From Maribellus sp. CM-23 (GTDB taxonomy: Bacteria > Bacteroidota > Bacteroidia > Bacteroidales > Prolixibacteraceae): 64,000 nucleotides of DNA. The stretch is taken from NCBI RefSeq assembly GCF_021354595.1, contig NZ_JADWYJ010000004.1, positions 186,001 through 250,000 on the forward strand, written 5' to 3'. A model generated the notes under the pieces. It was not told the origin of the DNA, searched no databases, and saw nothing but the letters and a program-made list of their open reading frames with translations. The position numbers were made by a program, and so were the translations under genes. Below, piece after piece: positions 54,594-62,787 of the stretch (within the stretch, counting starts at the first letter, position 1; each line of letters opens with the position of its first letter).

Positions 54594-56015
54594 TTAAAAA
54601 TGACTCGAGCCGTCCCAGCAGTGCGTACACAGTTTTTCTTTCGGAAGTCCGATTGCCTCCACCAGGTCTTCCAGTTTCTGGAATTTCAGCGTTGTTAGAT
54701 CCAGATTTTTGCGGATTTGTTCCACCATTGCCTGGTACTTGGGCGAGTTGCTGTCAGAATATTCCGACATGTCGTAGCCCATCATTTCTTCTTCCGTTTT
54801 GTTTTCTAGCTGGGCAACAGCCTTGTGGGTTGCCAGGTCAAAGTTGGAACGCGAACGGCTGAAGTTCAGGAACTCGCACGGATAGGTGAGGGGAGGACAG
54901 GCAATGCGCATGTGTACTTCGCTGATTCCGGCAGCATGCAAATCGGTTACATTGTCCTTCAGCTGGGTTCCGCGAACAATCGAGTCGTCGAGAAATACGC
55001 CGCTGTTTCCTTTCAGAATTGAGTTATTCGGAATCAGTTTCATTTTGGCAACTAAATCGCGCATATTTTGGTTTTGAGGCATGAAGCTTCGCGGCCAGGT
55101 GGGCGTGTATTTCGAGTACGGACGTTTTAGCGGGATTCGCTTTTCGTTGCTGTAGCCCATCGCATGCCCAACTCCCGAATCGGGAATTCCGGCGACAAAA
55201 TCGGCCTTGGCATCGTCGCCTTTTGCCAGGGCAGCACCACAGCGGTAGCGGCTTTCGTCCACATTAATTCCTTCGTAAAACGATGGCGGATATCCGTAAT
55301 ATACCCACAGGAACGAGCACACCTGCATTTTCTCGTTTGGTTTGCGTAGTTGTTCGCAACCGTCGGCAGTGACCGAAACAATTTCACCCGGACCAAGGTA
55401 TTTTTCTACTTCGTAGCCCAGGTTGGGAAATGCACAGGTTTCAAAGGTTAAGCCGTAGCCATTTTCTTTTTTTCCAACGATAACGGGTGTTCGGCCCAGT
55501 TTGTCGCGTGCTGCAATAATGCCATTTTCGGTCAGCACCATCATGGAGCACGATCCTTTAATTCGCCGGAAAACATTTTCAATACCGGCCACAAAATCTT
55601 CTCCTTCGGCAATCAGCATGGCCACTAATTCGGTTGGGTTTACAGAGCCCTGGCTGGTTTCCGAAAAAGTGCGGCGCATTTGCATAAACTGCTCTTCCAG
55701 CTCATCAATGTTTACAATTTTACCTACTGTTGCTACGGCAAAGCGGCCCAGGTGAGACGTTACCAGTATGGGTTGCGCTTCGTTGTCGCTGATTACGCCA
55801 ATACCGCAATTGCCTTTGAATCCGGCAATGTCATTTTCAAATTTATTTCTGAAATAGCCATCCTCGAGGCTGTGAATAGCCCGTTGAAATCCTTTTTCAG
55901 AACAGTGAAAGGCCAGCCCGGCCCGTTTGGTTCCTAGGTGGGAATGATAATCGGTGCCGTAAAAAACATCGGCAACACAGTCGTTTTTCAAGACACTGCC
56001 AAAAAATCCGCTCAT
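54594..56015 (-). CDS. PurF-like amidophosphoribosyltransferase without the N-terminal cysteine
   Basis: A 473-residue protein with the two-domain layout of glutamine PRPP amidotransferase, the first step of purine synthesis. The N-terminal Ntn-type glutaminase domain starts MSGFFGSVLKNDCVADVFYG; in PurF the residue after Met is the catalytic Cys (CGIxG), here Ser. GTKRAGLAFH and SHLGRFAVATVGKI follow as in the family. The C-terminal phosphoribosyltransferase domain keeps the PRPP loop VFLDDSIVRGTQL and ADFVAGIPDSGVGHAMGYS. The C-terminus LCTHCWDGSSHF has a CxxC. Similar cysteine-free PurF paralogues are, from memory, widespread in Bacteroidota. It may use ammonia or have another role. Confidence 0.85.
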   Translation of the reverse strand: MSGFFGSVLKNDCVADVFYGTDYHSHLGTKRAGLAFHCSEKGFQRAIHSLEDGYFRNKFENDIAGFKGNCGIGVISDNEAQPILVTSHLGRFAVATVGKIVNIDELEEQFMQMRRTFSETSQGSVNPTELVAMLIAEGEDFVAGIENVFRRIKGSCSMMVLTENGIIAARDKLGRTPVIVGKKENGYGLTFETCAFPNLGYEVEKYLGPGEIVSVTADGCEQLRKPNEKMQVCSFLWVYYGYPPSFYEGINVDESRYRCGAALAKGDDAKADFVAGIPDSGVGHAMGYSNEKRIPLKRPYSKYTPTWPRSFMPQNQNMRDLVAKMKLIPNNSILKGNSGVFLDDSIVRGTQLKDNVTDLHAAGISEVHMRIACPPLTYPCEFLNFSRSRSNFDLATHKAVAQLENKTEEEMMGYDMSEYSDSNSPKYQAMVEQIRKNLDLTTLKFQKLEDLVEAIGLPKEKLCTHCWDGSSHF

Positions 56016-56055
56016 GAGATAGTTATTTTTGTTGTCAAAAGTTTTGATGAGAGGG

Positions 56056-56090
56056 CAAAAGTATTAGAAATGTAGTTGCCCGAAAGCAAA
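56056..56090 (-). promoter_or_regulatory. Candidate promoter of the PurF-like gene
   Basis: On the minus strand TTTG (56087-56090) and TACTTTTG (56056-56063, perfect TAnnTTTG) are 23 bases apart, 41 bases before the ATG. Confidence 0.45.
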
Positions 56091-56291
56091 GGTTAATAAG
56101 AGAAGGTGAATTGTTAATAGAAATATGACGGGTACGGCGCAAAAGCGCGCATCAACGGCACATAAACTGATGCTGAAAGTGTCGAACATCAATAACCCGG
56201 TATGAAGTGTATGGTAAGCTGCAGTAGCTAATGCCGTTGGAAGGAGCTTAAGTGTAGATTGTAAGTAGCATTATGTTGGTTTTATGGACGC
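56091..56291. other. Spacer between the purF-like promoter and the pentamer array
   Basis: No gene seen. TATGT at 56272-56276 lies in register with the array that follows and may be a decayed unit. Confidence 0.35.
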
Positions 56292-56487
56292 CCTGTGTAT
56301 AGGTCAGGCGCCCTGTCGGGTGTTGACCCTTCCTGTTGTATTTTGGGGCCTCCCTGTTAAACAGGAAGGGTGAAAAATGTACAGGATTCGAAAAAAATAC
56401 AACAGGGCGATAAATAAACTTACAGGACGTTCCAAAAGGCTACAGGAATGAGAGAAATGGCTACAGGGAGGCAAAAAAGTTAACAGG
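56292..56487. repeat. Helically phased ACAGG/CCTGT pentamer array with dyad symmetry
   Basis: CCTGT starts at 56292, 56312, 56332 and 56353 (steps 20, 20, 21). ACAGG, its reverse complement, starts at 56361, 56381, 56402, 56422, 56442, 56463 and 56483 (steps 20, 21, 20, 20, 21, 20). Orientation switches at 56358-56360, giving a dyad. Most right-hand units have an A-rich block about 11-14 bases after ACAGG, in phase. Some flanks also match across the dyad: ACAGGAAGGGT at 56361 and on the minus strand at 56326-56336; ACAGGGAGGC at 56463 and on the minus strand at 56348-56357. The 20-21 step does not keep a reading frame. Confidence 0.9.
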
Positions 56488-56622
56488 ACTGCTTTTCGCG
56501 GAGATTGGCATATGGATTTTCTTTGATATCCTGCCAACAAGGAAGAGAAATTATGATTATTTTTAGAAGACAATAAAGCGAAGGCCTTGCATGCACCAAT
56601 GCCAGCACCCTGATTTACCCAC

Positions 56623-56640
56623 TGTAAGCAACAGCTTACA
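56623..56640. repeat. Perfect hairpin near the cassette-like boundary
   Basis: TGTAAGC (56623-56629) and GCTTACA (56634-56640) with an AACA loop. It overlaps the left direct repeat of the putative cassette. Confidence 0.7.
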
Positions 56641-56650
56641 ACGAACATAA
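56624..56650. repeat. Left flanking direct repeat of the FISUMP segment
   Basis: GTAAGCAA, then after nine bases including CAGCTT the word ACAACGAACATAA (56638-56650). The right copy is at 58021-58042. Confidence 0.5.
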
Positions 56651-56844
56651 GAAATCCGTTTGATGATTTATAAATATAATATTTCGAAGTTTGACAATGT
56701 ATCCGGTAAAAGGGAATACTGTATGCTTTAAATTGACATATAAAGTAGTAGGTGAAGCCAACTAGAAATCCGACACATAGAACACTCTAAGAAGCTGAAA
56801 TCTAGTAAGATTAACAATAGTATAGAACAAAAACCATTTAAGAC

Positions 56845-57840
56845 ATGAGAAAATTAGAACAAATATGGAAAGTTTCAATCATTTCGATGGGACTTATGCT
56901 TATTCTTGTAAGTAGTTGCGAGAAAGATAATAATACTACAGCACCAATAATTCCTACATCAGAAGTATTTAGCCTTAGCTCAAATGCAGTTACCATAAGA
57001 AGTTCCTTTTCAAACTATGAGGACCTTGAATTAACTAATCAAGGCATCTGTTGGAGTTTAAATCCCAGCCCAACTATAGATAACAGTATAAAAGTTGGAG
57101 ATTTGATTGACAGTATAATGTTTTGCAGAATTGAAGGATTGACACCAAATACAAAATATTATATAAGAGCATTCGCAACCAATATGACAGGCACTAGTTA
57201 TGGTAATGATATTTCCTTTACGACAAATAACACTGTAACTGATATCGATGGAAATTTATACAACACAGTAACTATCGGTACTCAAACATGGTTGGTTGAA
57301 AATCTTAAAACAACGAGGTATAATGATGAAACTGATATACCTCTGATGAATGATGATTCATCATGGGACACAATCGGTTCTTCTGGTTATTGCTGGTATG
57401 ATAATAATATTGCAAATAAGGATTTATATGGTGCACTTTACAATTGGCCAGCCGTAAATTCTGAAAAGCTTTGTCCTGCTGGATGGCATGTTCCAACTGA
57501 TGCAGAATGGTCTACACTAGCCGATTACCTCGGAGGTGAGTATGTTGCTGCTGAATTTTTAAAGGCAGTCGAATCTAATTGGATATCTCCAAATACTATT
57601 GCAAATAATTACTCAGGATTTTGTGCTCTTCCTGGAGGAGGTGCGTCTGGAGTAGGTTCTTTTTTTGGGAAAGGGATAGAACTAGTTTTATGGTCATCTA
57701 CAATAGATTATTCCTTTGGAGATAGTGCTGGATGGAATATTTACTGGTTAATACGTGAAAATAATACAGTACAACGAAATGGATTTACGTCCAAAGGTGG
57801 GAGTCAGAATTTCTTATCTATTCGCTGTGTTAAAAATTAA
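56845..57840 (+). CDS. FISUMP-domain lipoprotein
   Basis: A 331-residue lipoprotein with signal peptide and lipobox (LMLILVSSCEKD, Cys25). Residues about 35-130 resemble a fibronectin-like domain (NQGICWSLNPSPTIDNS, GLTPNTKYYIRAFATNMTG). The C-terminal 200 residues are the 'Fibrobacter succinogenes major paralogous' domain: DIDGNLYNTVTIGTQTWLVE, NLKTTRYNDETDIP, GALYNWPAVNSEKLCPAGWH, VPTDAEWSTLADYLGG, LPGGGASG and SIRCVKN. Members are surface or secreted proteins of unknown function. The gene is AT-rich compared with its neighbours and lies between direct repeats, which suggests transfer as a cassette. Confidence 0.9.
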   Translation: MRKLEQIWKVSIISMGLMLILVSSCEKDNNTTAPIIPTSEVFSLSSNAVTIRSSFSNYEDLELTNQGICWSLNPSPTIDNSIKVGDLIDSIMFCRIEGLTPNTKYYIRAFATNMTGTSYGNDISFTTNNTVTDIDGNLYNTVTIGTQTWLVENLKTTRYNDETDIPLMNDDSSWDTIGSSGYCWYDNNIANKDLYGALYNWPAVNSEKLCPAGWHVPTDAEWSTLADYLGGEYVAAEFLKAVESNWISPNTIANNYSGFCALPGGGASGVGSFFGKGIELVLWSSTIDYSFGDSAGWNIYWLIRENNTVQRNGFTSKGGSQNFLSIRCVKN

Positions 57841-57916
57841 AAATCAATCCAAAACTATTTATCTGAAACTAAAATCAAAAGTATTATTGAGAAATGGCCA
57901 GCATCTATAACAGTTA

Positions 57917-58042
57917 GTCGTTGTATAAACCCCATAATTTTTAAGTACCTGCTAAAACGATGAAGGGGAATGAGCTGTTTTTCTCTTTTTGGGGTTTCCG
58001 GTTGATGTTAAGCAAGACGAGTAAGCAAAACAACGTTCATAA
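57917..58042. other. Nested inverted repeats after the FISUMP gene (recombination-site-like)
   Basis: CGTTGT (57919-57924) faces ACAACG (58030-58035), and inside them AAACCCC (57927-57933) faces GGGGTTT (57991-57997). The outer arm ends ACAACGTTCATAA (58030-58042), which matches ACAACGAACATAA at 56638-56650. Size and nested arms are like an attC recombination site, but the canonical GTTRRRY end is not visible. Confidence 0.4.
58021..58042. repeat. Right flanking direct repeat of the FISUMP segment
   Basis: GTAAGCAA followed by ACAACGTTCATAA, similar to the left copy at 56624-56650. Confidence 0.5.
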
Positions 58043-58129
58043 CAATGAAGCATCCCGGCTTTCGGCAAGGCCAAACCTGAATCCGCGCCAGCGGGTGGTA
58101 AATTGAGCCGAATATAAATAGTAAACCAT

Positions 58130-58798
58130 ATGGACAGAATTATCATTTTTGCTGTATTGAGCCTCTTGGTAGTAGCTGTTTCATGGAGAACAATATTCAA
58201 GCTTAAAAGTCATGGCTTTTATCGATTTATCAGCTGGCTGTGTATAGCATGGCTTATTTCCACGAACTATAGAACCTGGTTTACAGATCCTTTTTCCATT
58301 CGGCAAATCTTTTCATGGATTTTTCTGCTAATATCCGCTTACTTGGTTATTGCTGGAGTGATTCTTCTGAAAAAAACAGGAAAACCGAAAAGAGATAGAA
58401 ATGATAAATCGCTTTATCAGTTTGAACAAACTACCGAATTGGTAGACACGGGGATTTTCAAATATATCCGACACCCGCTTTATTCCTCGTTACTGTTTTT
58501 GACGTGGGGAGTGTTTTTAAAGAATCCCACACTCTGGTTATCGCTTATGACAGCTTTATCGTCTGTATTTCTTTATCTCACTGCCTTGGTTGACGAGAAA
58601 GAATGTATTGATTTCTTTGGTGATAAATACATCGAATATATGAAAAGGAGTAAACGGTTTATTCCGTTTATTTTTGAAGAGCACAACTTGTGTCTGACAA
58701 TTAAATACCCAATCAAAACACCCGGTAATTTTTGCTCACCGTTACGTCTTCCTTTTCTTCTTTTTGGCAGCCGGGAAAAGAATGTTGTTCAGGATTAA
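58130..58798 (+). CDS. Isoprenylcysteine carboxyl methyltransferase-like membrane protein, with odd C-terminal tail
   Basis: A 222-residue integral membrane protein with about five spans and the ICMT/PEMT-family signature TGIFKYIRHPLYSSLLFLTW, then YLTALVDEKECIDFFGDKY and MKRSKRFIPF, where family members normally end. The SAM-binding RHPxY and the late Glu are present, so it is probably a small-molecule or lipid methyltransferase in the inner membrane. The last 37 residues have no family resemblance, and the final 57 bases run antisense into the convergent gene at 58742. A lost stop codon or insertion next to the 3' end would explain this. Confidence 0.8.
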   Translation: MDRIIIFAVLSLLVVAVSWRTIFKLKSHGFYRFISWLCIAWLISTNYRTWFTDPFSIRQIFSWIFLLISAYLVIAGVILLKKTGKPKRDRNDKSLYQFEQTTELVDTGIFKYIRHPLYSSLLFLTWGVFLKNPTLWLSLMTALSSVFLYLTALVDEKECIDFFGDKYIEYMKRSKRFIPFIFEEHNLCLTIKYPIKTPGNFCSPLRLPFLLFGSREKNVVQD

Positions 58799-60007
58799 GC
58801 GGTATCCCGGAGAGTTGGGGTGCAGGCTTAAATCGGTTGGCGGATCGCCGATCAGGTGTTGGTAATCTTCCGGGTCGTGGCCCCCGTAAAAAGTCCAGAA
58901 ACCTTTGCCTTTTTCCCCGTGAATGTAGCGGGCTTCGCGCGCCGGTTTGTTTTCACCCATCACCAGCACATTGGGTTTTACCACTTCTTTGCGGTACGCC
59001 GTGGTTTGTCCCATAAAACCTTTGATCAGGTTGCGGTGGTTCTGGCACAACATGGTGGGTATGGGGTCCCACTTGGCCGAAAATTCAAACAGCGTGAAAA
59101 AATCATTTTCCCGCACCACTTTGTTACGCCGCGATTCGGTGGCGTCGATGTCCGAAAACTCGTATACGTTCGGGCTTTTCTCCAAATGAAAGTTTTCGAA
59201 TGCACAAGTATGTTGGAAATTCAGCTTTTCATCCGCATCCGGGTCCATCGGGTCGCCGTCGAACATGGGCTGGCAAATATCCACGCCTTCCGCCGCCAGC
59301 GAAATATCGTATGTGTCGGTAGCGGCACACATGGCAAAAAGGAAACCGCCGTTCAGTACATACTTGTCAATTTCGCGTGTGACGAATGACTTCATTTCCG
59401 AAACCTTCAGGAAACCCAGTTTTTGTGCCAGTTCGTTGTTTATTTTTACTTCCTGCTGGTACCAGGGCATGTGCTGATAGGTACGCCAGAACTTTCCGTG
59501 TTGGCCGGTAAAGTCTTCGTGGTGAAGGTGCAGCCAGTCGTAATCGGCCAGTTTCCCGTCCAGTATTTCTTCGTCGTAAATTACATCGTAATCGATTTCG
59601 GCATAGGTAAGCACCAGGGTTACCGCATCGTCCCAGGGTTGTTTGTTGGGTGGCGAGTATACCGCAATTTTAGGCGCTTTTGTCATGCTTATGGCATCCT
59701 GGTTGACTTCGGGACGCGCTATTTCTGAAAGGATGGCGCTGGCCTGCGCATCGGCAATGGTTTCAAAAGTGACGCCGCGAATCACGCATTCGTTTTCAAT
59801 TTCAGGAAAATGCTGCAACAGGAAACTGCCGCCCCGGTAATTGAGCAGCCACTTTACTTCCACATCTTTTTGCAGGGTCCAGTAGGCTATTCCGTAAGCC
59901 TTTAAATGATCCTTCTGCGTATCGTCCATCGGGATAAGAAGATACAGGGCTTTTGCCTGAAAAACGATCAAAAGGACAAGGAGGGAAAGTATTGTTTTAA
60001 GCTTCAT
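58742..60007 (-). CDS. Exported protein commonly labelled 'asparagine synthetase B'
   Basis: A 421-residue protein with a signal peptide (KTILSLLVLLIVFQAKALYL). The body includes LLIPMDDTQKDHLKAYGIAY, KWLLNYRGGSFLLQHFPE, YDWLHLHHEDFTGQHGKFW, NGGFLFAMCAATDTYDISLA and GFWTFYGGHDPEDYQHLIGD. In Bacteroidota genomes this family carries the name asparagine synthetase B, but it has neither the Ntn glutaminase nor the PP-loop domain of AsnB. The GGFLFAMCAATDT segment resembles the nucleophile-elbow of class I glutamine-amidotransferase-like proteins. It is exported, which also speaks against an AsnB role. ATG 60007 is chosen because it gives the signal peptide. Confidence 0.75.
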   Translation of the reverse strand: MKLKTILSLLVLLIVFQAKALYLLIPMDDTQKDHLKAYGIAYWTLQKDVEVKWLLNYRGGSFLLQHFPEIENECVIRGVTFETIADAQASAILSEIARPEVNQDAISMTKAPKIAVYSPPNKQPWDDAVTLVLTYAEIDYDVIYDEEILDGKLADYDWLHLHHEDFTGQHGKFWRTYQHMPWYQQEVKINNELAQKLGFLKVSEMKSFVTREIDKYVLNGGFLFAMCAATDTYDISLAAEGVDICQPMFDGDPMDPDADEKLNFQHTCAFENFHLEKSPNVYEFSDIDATESRRNKVVRENDFFTLFEFSAKWDPIPTMLCQNHRNLIKGFMGQTTAYRKEVVKPNVLVMGENKPAREARYIHGEKGKGFWTFYGGHDPEDYQHLIGDPPTDLSLHPNSPGYRLILNNILFPAAKKKKRKT

Positions 60008-60060
60008 GTCTCTGTTTTCCGAAATATACAACTTTGAAACGATAAAGTTCAAATGCGCCG

Positions 60061-60125
60061 GTGTTACCTCAGGTATGCGCAAACAGATAGCGGATGCGCA
60101 GACCCGTATTTTACACCGGTAACAC
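60061..60125. repeat. Inverted repeat between dnaB and the exported protein gene
   Basis: GTGTTACC (60061-60068) and GGTAACAC (60118-60125) are perfect inverted copies 49 bases apart. It may be a dnaB 3' structure; no T-run is seen. Confidence 0.35.
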
Positions 60126-60145
60126 TTTGGGCATTGACTGTATCA

Positions 60146-61669
60146 TCAGAACGGCACATCCGAAGTGGAGGATCCGCTTTCGAATCCGCGGTTGCCCGCA
60201 ATTCCAGCATCGTAAGTTTCGTTGTCCTCGTTCATCGACGAGCCAAAAGTCTGTACCGAATTAAAGCCTCCCGATTCGAACTGCGGATCAAGGTCGGAGA
60301 ATTTCGCCATTTCTTTCTGGAATTTCAGCGGCACATCGGCGGTGGCACCGTTACGGTGTTTGGCAATAATGAGCTCTGCAATTCCGCGCAGCGAGTTCCC
60401 TGATTCGTCTTCGGTGATCCCAAAATATTCCGGCCGGTGGATAAAGCAAACAATATCGGCATCCTGCTCGATCGCTCCCGATTCACGCAGGTCGGAAAGC
60501 TGCGGGCGTTTTCCCTCGCGCGATTCTACGGCACGACTCAACTGCGACAGCGCAATAATCGGCACGTTCAGTTCCTTAGCAATGGCTTTTAACGAACGCG
60601 AAATCATACTTACCTCCTGTTCACGGCTGCCGCGAGTATCCGTTCCGGCGGTCATCAGCTGAAGGTAGTCGACAATAATAATGTTAATGTCGTACTGCAT
60701 CTTCAGGCGGCGGCATTTGGCCCTGAACTCAAAAATGGAAAGGGCAGGGGTGTCGTCGATAAAAATAGGCGCATCATCCAGGGTTTTGATACGCTGGTTC
60801 AGCTGTGCCCACTCGTAATCTTCCAGTTTACCGGTTTTAATTTTCTCCCCTCCCAGTTCGGTTTCGGCAGATATTAAACGGTTCACCAACTGCAGCGATG
60901 ACATCTCGAGCGAGAATACGGCAACTGCCTGGCGGTGATCAACCGCCATGTTACGTGCCATGGATAAAACAAAGGCGGTTTTTCCCATCGCCGGACGTGC
61001 GGCGAGGATAATCAGGGCCGAAGGTTCCCAGCCCGAAGTAATACGGTCTACAGCCGTAAAACCTGAGGGCACACCACTTAATCCGTCGGGTTTGCTACGT
61101 GCCGCTTCAATTTGAAGTACGGCCTGGTTCAGGATGGGTTTGATCGGCACCGTTTCCTTTTTGATGTTTCCTTCCGAAACCTTGAAAAGTGCGGATTCCG
61201 AGAAGTCGATCAGGTCGTCCACGTCAATGGTGTCGTCGTAGGCTTTTCCTTGTATTTCGCTGGAAACACGGATGAGTTCGCGCTGAATGTATTTTTGGGC
61301 AATGATCCTGGCATGGAATTCAATGTGCGCCGCCGAAGCTACCCGCCGGGTGAGTTGAGTGATGTACCCGGGGCCGCCTATTTCGTCGAGCTGGTTGCGG
61401 TCTTTTAGTTCCTGGGTAACCATCAAAAGGTCGACGGGTTTTTCTTTTCCCGACAATGACTGGATGGCCTCAAAAATTTTGCGGTGTTCGTCTTTGTAAA
61501 AGCTTTTGGCTTCAATAATATCGGCGATGGTAACAATGGCGTCCCGCTCCAGCATCAGGGCTCCCAAAACCGCTTCTTCCACATCCACTGCCTGGGGTGG
61601 GAGTTTGCCATACTGTGCGTTTATCTGGTCGATGGTTGGAGATGGGGTGCCTCTTCTTCGTTCTGCCAT
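60146..61669 (-). CDS. dnaB: Replicative DNA helicase
   Basis: The hexameric helicase that unwinds DNA at the replication fork. The 507-residue protein has the N-terminal helical domain (PPQAVDVEEAVLGALMLERD), the linker, and the RecA-like motor: Walker A LAARPAMGKTAFVLSMA, Walker B NIIIVDYLQLMT, motif ALSQLSRAVESREGKRPQLS and SGAIEQDADIVCFIHRPEYF. A glycine/serine-rich tail ends STSDVPF. No intein is present. A well-formed promoter candidate lies upstream. Confidence 0.96.
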   Translation of the reverse strand: MAERRRGTPSPTIDQINAQYGKLPPQAVDVEEAVLGALMLERDAIVTIADIIEAKSFYKDEHRKIFEAIQSLSGKEKPVDLLMVTQELKDRNQLDEIGGPGYITQLTRRVASAAHIEFHARIIAQKYIQRELIRVSSEIQGKAYDDTIDVDDLIDFSESALFKVSEGNIKKETVPIKPILNQAVLQIEAARSKPDGLSGVPSGFTAVDRITSGWEPSALIILAARPAMGKTAFVLSMARNMAVDHRQAVAVFSLEMSSLQLVNRLISAETELGGEKIKTGKLEDYEWAQLNQRIKTLDDAPIFIDDTPALSIFEFRAKCRRLKMQYDINIIIVDYLQLMTAGTDTRGSREQEVSMISRSLKAIAKELNVPIIALSQLSRAVESREGKRPQLSDLRESGAIEQDADIVCFIHRPEYFGITEDESGNSLRGIAELIIAKHRNGATADVPLKFQKEMAKFSDLDPQFESGGFNSVQTFGSSMNEDNETYDAGIAGNRGFESGSSTSDVPF

Positions 61670-61709
61670 GGTTTGCTAAAAAGTTAAAATATGTGTGGAA
61701 TATGAATGT

Positions 61710-61741
61710 CAAAAATAGGAATAACAAGGTCAGGCAGCAAG
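61710..61741 (-). promoter_or_regulatory. Candidate dnaB promoter
   Basis: On the minus strand CTTG (61738-61741) and TATTTTTG (61710-61717, perfect TAnnTTTG) are 20 bases apart, 41 bases before the dnaB ATG. This is the best -33/-7 pair in the window. Confidence 0.5.
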
Positions 61742-61794
61742 ACAATCTTGTTACCGTATTTTAACGTCTGTTATTCACAATTGTTAATTGGTAT

Positions 61795-62787
61795 TTACGC
61801 TAATTTCGCCTCAATAATTTTGGTGAGGATTTCCCGTAAGCTTGATCCCATCGCCTCTATTTGCTGCGGGACAAAGCTGGTTCCGGTCATTCCCGGCGTA
61901 GTATTTACTTCCAGAAAATGAAACACTCCGTCTTTTAAAATGTAGTCGACACGCACAATGCCGTCGCACTCGCACAAGTGATAAATTTCGGAGGTAAGTT
62001 CCCGGCATTTTTTTGCCAGGTCTTCCGGAAGACGCGCCGGTGTTATTTCGTCGGTTACACCGGGCGTGTATTTGGCTTCGTAGTCAAAAAACTCATTTTT
62101 GGGAAGTACCTCGGTTATCGGGAAAACGGTGATCTCATTCTTGATTTTTACCGCTCCGCAGGTGAATTCCTTGCCGTCGATAAATTCTTCAACCAGGGCC
62201 TCTTCGCTTTCCTGCCAGGCTTTGTGGATGGCCGCCTCCACTTCCTCTTTTGTCTTCACCTTTGTGATGCCAAAGCTCGAACCTCCGGCATTGGGTTTTA
62301 CAAAAACAGGAAGGCCAAGTTTCTCCACCACAAACTCCGCATCAATGGTGTCGCTAACGGTGTATTTTAGCGATTTGGCCATCGGGATGCCCATGCTGCG
62401 CAGGTAGTTGCTGCAAAACCACTTGTTAAAAGTAAGCGACGATGAATGAACGTTGCACGAGGAGTAGGGAATGCCCATCAGCTCGAAATAAGCCTGCAAA
62501 ATTCCGTCTTCTCCGGGGGTTCCGTGGATGGTAATGTAGGCAAAATCAAACTTGATTTTTTCGCCCTGAAACTGAAAGCTGAAATCTGATTTGTCGATGT
62601 CAGAAACCTTGTAATTGTTCTGAAAAACTTCCCAGCGGTCGTTTTGTATTTCAACCAGCCAGGGAGTGAATTTATCCGGATCGACGGCTTGCATTACATT
62701 GGCTCCGCTTTTTACCGAAACCACAAACTCCGAAGAGTTTCCGCCGGCCACAACGGCCACATTGGGTTTTGAAACTATGCTATTCAT
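61795..62787 (-). CDS. ddl: D-alanine-D-alanine ligase
   Basis: Joins two D-alanines for peptidoglycan, feeding the MurF step. The 330-residue ATP-grasp protein shows VAVVAGGNSSEFVVSVKSG at the N-terminus, YITIHGTPGEDGILQAYFEL, LPVFVKPNAGGSSFGITKV, ALVEEFIDGKEFTCGAV and FHFLEVNTTPGMTGTSFVPQ. The substrate-binding residues of normal (vancomycin-sensitive) ligases seem present, although the usual tyrosine position cannot be judged by eye. Its ATG lies inside the last codons of the rluD gene (8-base overlap). Confidence 0.95.
   Translation of the reverse strand: MNSIVSKPNVAVVAGGNSSEFVVSVKSGANVMQAVDPDKFTPWLVEIQNDRWEVFQNNYKVSDIDKSDFSFQFQGEKIKFDFAYITIHGTPGEDGILQAYFELMGIPYSSCNVHSSSLTFNKWFCSNYLRSMGIPMAKSLKYTVSDTIDAEFVVEKLGLPVFVKPNAGGSSFGITKVKTKEEVEAAIHKAWQESEEALVEEFIDGKEFTCGAVKIKNEITVFPITEVLPKNEFFDYEAKYTPGVTDEITPARLPEDLAKKCRELTSEIYHLCECDGIVRVDYILKDGVFHFLEVNTTPGMTGTSFVPQQIEAMGSSLREILTKIIEAKLA

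Noticed and set aside
56292..56487. CRISPR array
   Set aside because: Only five or six bases are repeated, the spacing is 20-21, the orientation flips, and no cas genes are near.
56304..56648. 114-codon minus-strand ORF across the pentamer array
   Set aside because: The repeat step of 20/21 does not keep a reading frame, the protein has no recognisable features, and it spans several hairpins. Treated as a chance ORF.
57952..58200. 82-codon minus-strand ORF in the cassette-like end
   Set aside because: It overlaps the nested inverted repeats and the start of the methyltransferase gene, and the translation has no protein-like pattern.
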